NCBI GenBank assembly: GCA_946613195.1
Contig: CAMOFE010000003.1
Span: 1 to 44,762 of the forward strand
Length of the DNA: 44,762 nucleotides
From: an uncultured Alphaproteobacteria bacterium
GTDB lineage: Bacteria; Pseudomonadota; Alphaproteobacteria; Rs-D84
Reading direction: 5' to 3'
Shown here: one piece after another, positions 38,730 to 44,762 of the stretch
How positions within the stretch are numbered: the first letter of the stretch is position 1
How the letters are laid out: every line of letters begins with the position of its first letter
Notes under the pieces: model-generated
Told to the model about the DNA's origin: nothing
The model's database searches: none
What the model saw: only the letters and a program-made list of their open reading frames with translations
Position numbers and translations under genes: made by a program

Positions 38730-40826
38730 ATGAATTTAATGCTAGAAAATCTTAATGACGAACAAAAAGAAGCAGTAGGGGCGATTCGTAATGGTCCTGT
38801 GTTGGTTACAGCCGGGGCAGGCACTGGAAAAACAAGTGTTTTGATAGCCGCTGCGGCATCTTTATTAATGTCTGATTCTAATGAAACTATTGCTCCATGG
38901 CAGATATTAATAGTTACGTTTACAAACAAAGCAGCAAATGAAATAAAATCACGTATTCGTGTAAAAACATCAAAAGCAAATGAAATGCAATGGATTGGCA
39001 CTTTTCATTCTATGTGCTTAAAAATATTGCGTCGGCATTCTGAACGAATAGGGTTGCGTAAAGATTTTTTGATATACGATGAAAACGACCAAGAAAGAAT
39101 ATTAAAAAATATATCTATTGATTGTGAAAACGTATCAGAAAGTTTGGAAAAAATATCCTTGATAAAAGATAAAGGGTTGTCGGCATTGCAAAATACAGAT
39201 CAAGAGTATGTTGCATATAATGCAGAATTAAAACGATTGGGTGCTGTTGATTTTGGTGATATCATTTTGCTTACATTAAAATTGTTTCAAGAACACCCAG
39301 ATGTTTTAGCAAAATATCAAAATCAATTTAGGTACATATTGGTTGATGAATTCCAAGACACAAACGGTGCGCAAATGGAATTCCTAAAATTCTTGACCGA
39401 TAATAAAGACAACCCAAACATATATTGCGTTGGCGATGAAGATCAATCAATTTATTCATGGCGTGGCGCAGAGATAAAAAATATTATAAATTTTAATAAA
39501 ATATTTCCAACAGCAATGGTTAAACGTCTGGAAACTAACTATCGTAGTACTGCGAATATATTGGGTGCGGCAAACTCACTAATTAAACATAATGTTGGTA
39601 GATTTGGAAAAATTTTGCACCCATCTGATGTATCTAATATTGGTGAGCCTGTATATGTTTTAACATTGCCGACAGATAAAGATGAAGCTAAAATAATAGC
39701 GAACACGATTCTGAAAGAATCAAGCGTATCAAAAAAATATAACAGTTATGCTATTTTGATAAGAAACAGTAGTCAATCACGATTATTAGAAGATGCTTTA
39801 AATGACTGTGGTATCCCATATCGTTTGATTGGTGCAACCAAGTTTTATGAACGGATGGAAATACGTGATGCAATTGCTTATTTGCGATTATTGGTGTTTC
39901 CATTTGATGATGTATCTTTTGTTCGTGCAATATCAAAACCAAAGCGTGGTTTTGGTGATGTGGCAATTGCAAAAATTCGTGAAATTGGGACTTGTTTAAT
40001 GGATGGATTGCGTAATGCAAAACTGTCATCCAAGCAACGTGTCGCAGCAGATGAATTTTTATCTGCATTTGATTTTGATTGGCAAAATATGTCGCCATGT
40101 GATGCGGCGCAAACATTACTAGACAGGGCGGGTTATATCAAGATGTGGCACGATTCCAAAGATGAACAAAAATATGAGAGGTTAAATAATATTCAAGATT
40201 TAATAACAAACGTTATCGCAAAATCTGATACGTTGCCAGATTTCTTAGAAAAAGCAGTTCTTATGACAACAGACGACGATGAAGGTGATATAATTGATGG
40301 TGGTAAAAATATGGTAAATCTTATGACAATTCATGCCGCCAAGGGGTTAGAATTTGATACAGTGTTTCTGCCTGCCTGGGAAGAGGGAAACTTCCCCAGC
40401 GACAAGGCGATAATAAAACATGTTGATGACAGAAAAATTACTGACGAGTTGGCATTAGAAGAAGAAAGACGGCTTGCGTATGTTGCTATCACCAGGGCAA
40501 AAAAACGTTGTGTGATAACTAATGCTATGTCCAGATGGGTATATAAAGAAGTGAAGTATAATTCACCATCGCGATTTATATCAGAGATTGATAATCGTTT
40601 CTTGGATTTCCAAGGTGGCGCACCGCGCGCAAATTCTTATGCGTATGCGCCACGTTCATATACACCACGCCCCGCACCAAAACAGACATTGGTTGGACAA
40701 CTGGTTACACATTCAGAATTGGGCAGTGGGGTTGTAATTGCTGATAATGGCGCGATATTGACGGTTGCGTTTGGTAATCGCGGAATAAAAAATGTCGCGC
40801 GCGATTATGTAAAAATATCTGATTAA
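38730..40826 (+). CDS. uvrD: UvrD/PcrA-family DNA helicase
   Basis: LNDEQKEAV, VTAGAGTGKTSVL, VDEFQDTN, VGDEDQSIYSWRGA, LMTIHAAKGLEFDTVFLP. Confidence 0.95.
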   Translation: MNLMLENLNDEQKEAVGAIRNGPVLVTAGAGTGKTSVLIAAAASLLMSDSNETIAPWQILIVTFTNKAANEIKSRIRVKTSKANEMQWIGTFHSMCLKILRRHSERIGLRKDFLIYDENDQERILKNISIDCENVSESLEKISLIKDKGLSALQNTDQEYVAYNAELKRLGAVDFGDIILLTLKLFQEHPDVLAKYQNQFRYILVDEFQDTNGAQMEFLKFLTDNKDNPNIYCVGDEDQSIYSWRGAEIKNIINFNKIFPTAMVKRLETNYRSTANILGAANSLIKHNVGRFGKILHPSDVSNIGEPVYVLTLPTDKDEAKIIANTILKESSVSKKYNSYAILIRNSSQSRLLEDALNDCGIPYRLIGATKFYERMEIRDAIAYLRLLVFPFDDVSFVRAISKPKRGFGDVAIAKIREIGTCLMDGLRNAKLSSKQRVAADEFLSAFDFDWQNMSPCDAAQTLLDRAGYIKMWHDSKDEQKYERLNNIQDLITNVIAKSDTLPDFLEKAVLMTTDDDEGDIIDGGKNMVNLMTIHAAKGLEFDTVFLPAWEEGNFPSDKAIIKHVDDRKITDELALEEERRLAYVAITRAKKRCVITNAMSRWVYKEVKYNSPSRFISEIDNRFLDFQGGAPRANSYAYAPRSYTPRPAPKQTLVGQLVTHSELGSGVVIADNGAILTVAFGNRGIKNVARDYVKISD

Positions 40827-40888
40827 AAATTGCGAATTGTAAAAAAGTTGTTATAATGCCCCATAATTAACCAAAGGGATTTATTTCT

Positions 40889-41491
40889 ATGTTACACAAA
40901 GTTGATGTTGTTGTTTTTGATTTTGATGGCACATTATCGGCACACGACAGTAATGTTGAATTTGCAAAATACTGTTTTCGGCATGCGTGGCGGCCGTGGC
41001 TGTATCTGCCGTGGATGGGTATTGCATTGATTGCCCGTCAGTTTAATCCGGGGGGGCTGTGGTGGCGCGAAAATATTCGTAAATTTTTAACAGCGCACAT
41101 GGTAAAAAAATTTGCGCCAGACTTTATAAAACAACATCGTCGCGAACGGTTTGGATGGGCATCTGACCAGGTTGACGCCGAACGTGCGGCGGGTCGGCGT
41201 GTGGTGTGTATATCTGCATCCCCAGATTATTTGTTGCCACCCCTGGTGCGTGATATGAAGTTTGACGCTGTGTTTTGTTCAGAAATGTATGCGGATAAAC
41301 CATGGAAATATAAATCATTATGCTGGGGCAAAAACAAGGTTGTTGCATTGGACGAATGGGCAAAACAGAATAAATTTATACCGCGTGTTGTGCGTTCTTA
41401 TTCCGACAGTTTGTCCGATATGCCAATGATGGAAATTGCCGCCGAACGCGTATGGATTGACCGCAAAACAGGCCTGCGGACATGTAAATAA
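40889..41491 (+). CDS. HAD-superfamily (PSPase-like) phosphatase
   Basis: VFDFDGTLSAHDS; CISASPDYLL; YSDSLSDMPMM. Confidence 0.88.
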   Translation: MLHKVDVVVFDFDGTLSAHDSNVEFAKYCFRHAWRPWLYLPWMGIALIARQFNPGGLWWRENIRKFLTAHMVKKFAPDFIKQHRRERFGWASDQVDAERAAGRRVVCISASPDYLLPPLVRDMKFDAVFCSEMYADKPWKYKSLCWGKNKVVALDEWAKQNKFIPRVVRSYSDSLSDMPMMEIAAERVWIDRKTGLRTCK

Positions 41492-41495
41492 ATTT

Positions 41496-42032
41496 ATGAA
41501 ACTGAAACGTGAATTCTTTTGTGATGACCCGTTGACGGTTGCACATAACTTGGTTGGTGCGTATTTATGTCGCCGTATGCCAGATGGTCGTGTCGTTCGT
41601 GCGCGCATTTGTGAATTGGAACTGTACACCCCAGATGACCGTGCATCGCACGCGTATAATTATCGGCGAACTGCACGTAATGACGCAATGTTTTTATTAG
41701 GTGGCTTTGCGTATGTTTATTTGTGCTATGGATTACATAATATGTTTAATATTGTAATCGGGCCGGCTGAATTTCCGTCGGCGGTTTTAATTCGTGCGGT
41801 TGAATATGAAAATTGTAATGGGCCTGCAAAACTGACGCGGGTTTTAGACATAACGCGTAACGACAACAAAATTGATTTATGTGGCGATAATAATATTTGG
41901 CTGGAATCACGTGATTGCGATATAGAAATTGCGTGTGGCGCGCGCATTGGAATTGACTTTGCCGGTGCCGATGCAATGCGCCCTTGGCGATTTATAATCG
42001 CAAACAGTAAATTCATCAGCCACCCAGTGTAA
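41496..42032 (+). CDS. mpg: DNA-3-methyladenine glycosylase (AAG/MPG family)
   Basis: LVGAYLCR, CELELYTPDDRASHAYNYRRTARNDAMF, GFAYVYLCYGLHNMFNIV. Confidence 0.9.
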   Translation: MKLKREFFCDDPLTVAHNLVGAYLCRRMPDGRVVRARICELELYTPDDRASHAYNYRRTARNDAMFLLGGFAYVYLCYGLHNMFNIVIGPAEFPSAVLIRAVEYENCNGPAKLTRVLDITRNDNKIDLCGDNNIWLESRDCDIEIACGARIGIDFAGADAMRPWRFIIANSKFISHPV

Positions 42033-42115
42033 AAATATCTTTGCGGGGCGACGAAATCAAAGAAATTGCAGCTTTTTGTAAATGTGATATAATTACATCG
42101 TAAAGGATGTACAAA

Positions 42116-42427
42116 ATGAAGAAGAACAATACTTATGATGTCTTGCGTTGGGTTTTATTGGCACCAATTGTGCTATTAACATGGTATATAATAATGTTAT
42201 TATTAGCACATATTCCACATTTGATGATTGCGTGGGGATTTGAGAATTTATGGGGTTATATAGAAATACCTGCATTAATTATCGGGTTTTTATTACCGTG
42301 TATTGCTGTATATTTTGTTGCAAAATATATTGCGCCAAAATATAAAAACATAGCAGGCTGGAGTGCAGTTGTATTTTGCCCTTTGTGCTTTTTTGCTTTG
42401 TGGTGGTTATATGCTTTGGGATATTAA
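42116..42427 (+). CDS. hypothetical membrane protein
   Basis: three hydrophobic segments; SD aaagga; promoter-like TTGCAG-16-TATAAT upstream. Confidence 0.6.
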   Translation: MKKNNTYDVLRWVLLAPIVLLTWYIIMLLLAHIPHLMIAWGFENLWGYIEIPALIIGFLLPCIAVYFVAKYIAPKYKNIAGWSAVVFCPLCFFALWWLYALGY

Positions 42428-42638
42428 TAATATAAATTTTAATAATAAAAACAGTTCGTAAATGTGTAAAACAGTGGCGGTTTTTGATACTCAACTTACG
42501 AACCGTTGAAAATATTGAAATACAAAGAAAAATAGAGTATAAAACCCGATTTGTTTATTCTGGCAGGGCCATCTGTGTAATTCACGAACTAATGAGATAC
42601 ACGATTTATTGCAGTGCGGGAAAGAAATTAAATTATTT

Positions 42639-42666
42639 TTGAAAAAGATTAATATCGTGGTATAAT
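42639..42666 (+). promoter_or_regulatory. promoter TTGAAA-16-TATAAT placed 7 nt before the ATG (leaderless candidate)
   Basis: hexamers at 42639-42644 and 42661-42666; ATG at 42674. Confidence 0.6.
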
Positions 42667-42673
42667 ACCAATT

Positions 42674-43324
42674 ATGGAAGAAACGATAAAATCTATAATG
42701 GTTCAAATGCACACCATGTTTCATGATGCCGTTGGACCGCGTTCGCGTTCTGATTATATGAAAGAACATGGTGTTTCTGGCAGGGACTGGCATTTTGGGC
42801 TTTCTGCAGACGATATTATAAAAGATAAAATACCCGCAAATGTTGTTGGGTGTGCTGGGCGTGCAAAGTTGTTTTGCAAATTGGCTGCTGAAAAAGGAAT
42901 AAAAAGTTTTGTGGTTTGTACCGCAAAATATAACGATTGGAAAGCGACACGCGATGGCAAGGCAAATCATATGAACGGACATCAAATAATTGCTGTTGAA
43001 ATTGACGGTAAAATGCGTGTTTTTGATCCAGGCCAAAAAAATTTGGTGTTTGTTGATACCAAGTTAGAAAGCGGAGAATTTATTGATGCCATCGGTGGCG
43101 GAAAGAAAGATTATATCGTTACAGCAGTTGTGCCTGGTGATAAATTTGCAAAAATGAACACATACAAACAACTAAGTAATCTATATTCCAGTGGCGATAT
43201 GAACAATTCTGCATTTACAATCAAACCACAAAAGACAAACATTTTTACCGATGGCAAACAGCGACTAATCAATAGATTTACAAATATAATTAATCGCTTG
43301 GCACCTGTTAGAGATGCAGCGTAA
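42674..43324 (+). CDS. transglutaminase-like (papain-fold) protein with intact Cys-His-Asp pattern
   Basis: VGCAGRAKLFCKLAAEKGI and GHQIIAVEIDGKMRVFDPG align by spacing with GdC..KA.L......G and HaWvev..dG.w...Dp; Cys60, His103, Asp118. Confidence 0.65.
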   Translation: MEETIKSIMVQMHTMFHDAVGPRSRSDYMKEHGVSGRDWHFGLSADDIIKDKIPANVVGCAGRAKLFCKLAAEKGIKSFVVCTAKYNDWKATRDGKANHMNGHQIIAVEIDGKMRVFDPGQKNLVFVDTKLESGEFIDAIGGGKKDYIVTAVVPGDKFAKMNTYKQLSNLYSSGDMNNSAFTIKPQKTNIFTDGKQRLINRFTNIINRLAPVRDAA

Positions 43325-43435
43325 GCGGATGTCATCCGCCTTCGCTGGTGCTTAATTGCATTGAAAACACAATCGGTTGATGTGAATACCTTTTGGAAAA
43401 CGCGTTGGCTACGGCGCGATGCTCAATTTCCTGAA

Positions 43436-43464
43436 TAAAAAACGCCGTCAGGCGTTTTTTATTA
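43436..43464. terminator. intrinsic terminator
   Basis: aaaaaacgcc-gtca-ggcgttttttatt. Confidence 0.75.
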
Positions 43465-43472
43465 ACTAAATT

Positions 43473-43547
43473 TGGCAGTCCCAACGGGAATCGAACCCGT
43501 GTTGCCGGAATGAGAATCCGATGTCCTGACCGCTAGACGATGGGACC
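43473..43547 (-). tRNA. tRNA-Glu (anticodon read as CTC), CCA encoded
   Basis: revcomp ggtcccatcgtctagcggtcaggacatcggattctcattccggcaacacgggttcgattcccgttgggactgcca. Confidence 0.92.
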
Positions 43548-43662
43548 GAGTTTTTTGTGTTTGTTATTCTAAACATAAATATTAGGTTTTTCAATTGTTT
43601 TTCTTGTATAAATAATCTATGCTTGCTATAAGTCAAAATATATAAAAACAAGGAGAAAAAAC

Positions 43663-44235
43663 ATGAAAAATTTTTTATACATCATTGTTGCGATTGTCGC
43701 TGTTGTCGCGTTGGTCTGGGCATTCTGCGGAAAATCAAACGCATCACAAAATCGCACTTTGATTGCGTATTTTAGTGCGACTGGCAATACTGCGGGGGTG
43801 GCGCAAAAATTGGCATCGGCAACCGGTGCAGATTTGTTTGCAATTCAACCAGTGGCGGCATATACCGCCGAAGATTTGGATTGGCAAAATGATAAAAGCC
43901 GCACATCTGTTGAAATGTCAGACCGCCGCACGCGTCCAGAAATTGCATCCCGCGTTGAAAATATGGAACAATACGATGTTATATTCTTGGGCTTTCCGAT
44001 TTGGTGGGGACGCGAACCATCTATAATTGATACTTTCTTGGAAAGTTATGATTTTACCGGTAAAATAATTGTGCCATTCGCAACATCCGGCGGCACCCCA
44101 ACAACCGCAGATGCCGCCGACAGCATTCGCCAAATTGTTGCAGCAAGTGGAACCAGCGTCCCCACAGGCAAACGTTTCCCAACCAATGTATCGGCGGATG
44201 AATTAAAGTCATGGGCATCAGAATGGCTGAAATAA
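43663..44235 (+). CDS. flavodoxin-like protein with N-terminal membrane anchor/signal
   Basis: TLIAYFSATGNTAGVAQKLA; IFLGFPIWWGREPSIIDTFLE; PFATSGGT. Confidence 0.88.
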   Translation: MKNFLYIIVAIVAVVALVWAFCGKSNASQNRTLIAYFSATGNTAGVAQKLASATGADLFAIQPVAAYTAEDLDWQNDKSRTSVEMSDRRTRPEIASRVENMEQYDVIFLGFPIWWGREPSIIDTFLESYDFTGKIIVPFATSGGTPTTADAADSIRQIVAASGTSVPTGKRFPTNVSADELKSWASEWLK

Positions 44236-44576
44236 AAGACAAAATTATAAAATTCATAAATCAACGGTACAATGCGGCCCCAGAATATCTGTGGCGGCGT
44301 TATCCGACATATTGTATTTTTCGCCATGCCAGTAACAACAAATGGTTCGCGTTGATTGGTAATGTGCCACGTAAAACATTCGGTTTGGGGGGCGATGGTG
44401 ATGTGGACATAATCAATCTTAAAACAGATAATGCGGATTTTTTATGTGGGGTTCGTGGAATCTTTCCGGCGTATCATATGAATAAAACTAAATGGGTGTC
44501 GGTGTTGCTGGACGGAACTGTAACGGTGCAAAATGTGCAAAAACTGATAGAAATGTCGTATGAATTAACCGTTTAA
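44223..44576 (+). CDS. MmcQ/YjbR-family protein
   Basis: PEYLWRRYPTYCIFRHASNNKWFALIGNVPRK..; ..GIFPAYHMNKTKWVSVLLDG. Confidence 0.8.
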   Translation: MAEIKDKIIKFINQRYNAAPEYLWRRYPTYCIFRHASNNKWFALIGNVPRKTFGLGGDGDVDIINLKTDNADFLCGVRGIFPAYHMNKTKWVSVLLDGTVTVQNVQKLIEMSYELTV

Positions 44577-44628
44577 GTAAAAAAATCTTGCAAAGCGTGC
44601 AAAGATTATTATAATTCGCTATGCTTTT

Positions 44629-44674
44629 GGGGTGTCGTTCCTTTCCCATCGCTGTCGCGGTGCCAGGAATGACA
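44629..44674. repeat. imperfect inverted repeat element
   Basis: tgtcgttcct (44633-44642) / aggaatgaca (44665-44674), one G/A difference, inner cgctgtcgcg. Confidence 0.5.
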
Positions 44675-44713
44675 AAAGGTTATGTCGCGTTGACATGCTG
44701 TGCCCGTCTTTAC

Positions 44714-44762
44714 TGGGGTGTCGTCTAATGGTAGGACAAGAGATTTTGGTTCTCTTTATCAT
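44714..44762 (+). tRNA. tRNA-Gln (anticodon TTG), truncated by window end
   Basis: tggggtgtcgtctaatggtaggacaagagattttggttctcttta.. Confidence 0.9.

Noticed and set aside
43466-43651. 61-aa minus ORF ending SSSGQDIGFSFRQHGFDSRWDCQI
   Set aside because: Spurious translation through tRNA-Glu.

Overview
This window looks like a chromosomal segment of a small-genome, low-GC alphaproteobacterium, possibly one of the uncultured gut/host-associated lineages (lineage is inferred from gene content only). It starts in the 3' end of a 5S rRNA and ends inside a tRNA-Gln. Recognisable housekeeping genes: ppdK, fabZ, lpxD, rplU, rpmA, rmuC, def, fmt, truA, comEC, gapR, pyk, rpmH (too short for the supplied ORF track), gyrA, valS, comF, dnaQ, uvrD-like, mpg, tRNA-Val, tRNA-Glu and tRNA-Gln. 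Lineage-specific content between them: two transglutaminase-like paralogs, one with an aligned Cys-His-Asp triad and one with Ser-Arg-Asn at the same spacing; two large Cys-rich exported paralogs sharing C-x6-CMD-x2-C-x9-CSC; a YadA-anchored trimeric autotransporter with tail-fibre-like repeats; two PagL-like lipid A deacylase paralogs; a zeta-toxin-like kinase with a small upstream partner; and a promoter-to-terminator structured RNA at 6571-6754 (minus) that may be a 6S-like ncRNA or an attenuator leader. Several genes have a -10 hexamer only about 6-9 nt before the ATG, suggesting leaderless transcription. No CRISPR array, transposase or prophage was seen. All calls are by eye from sequence; no search was run.
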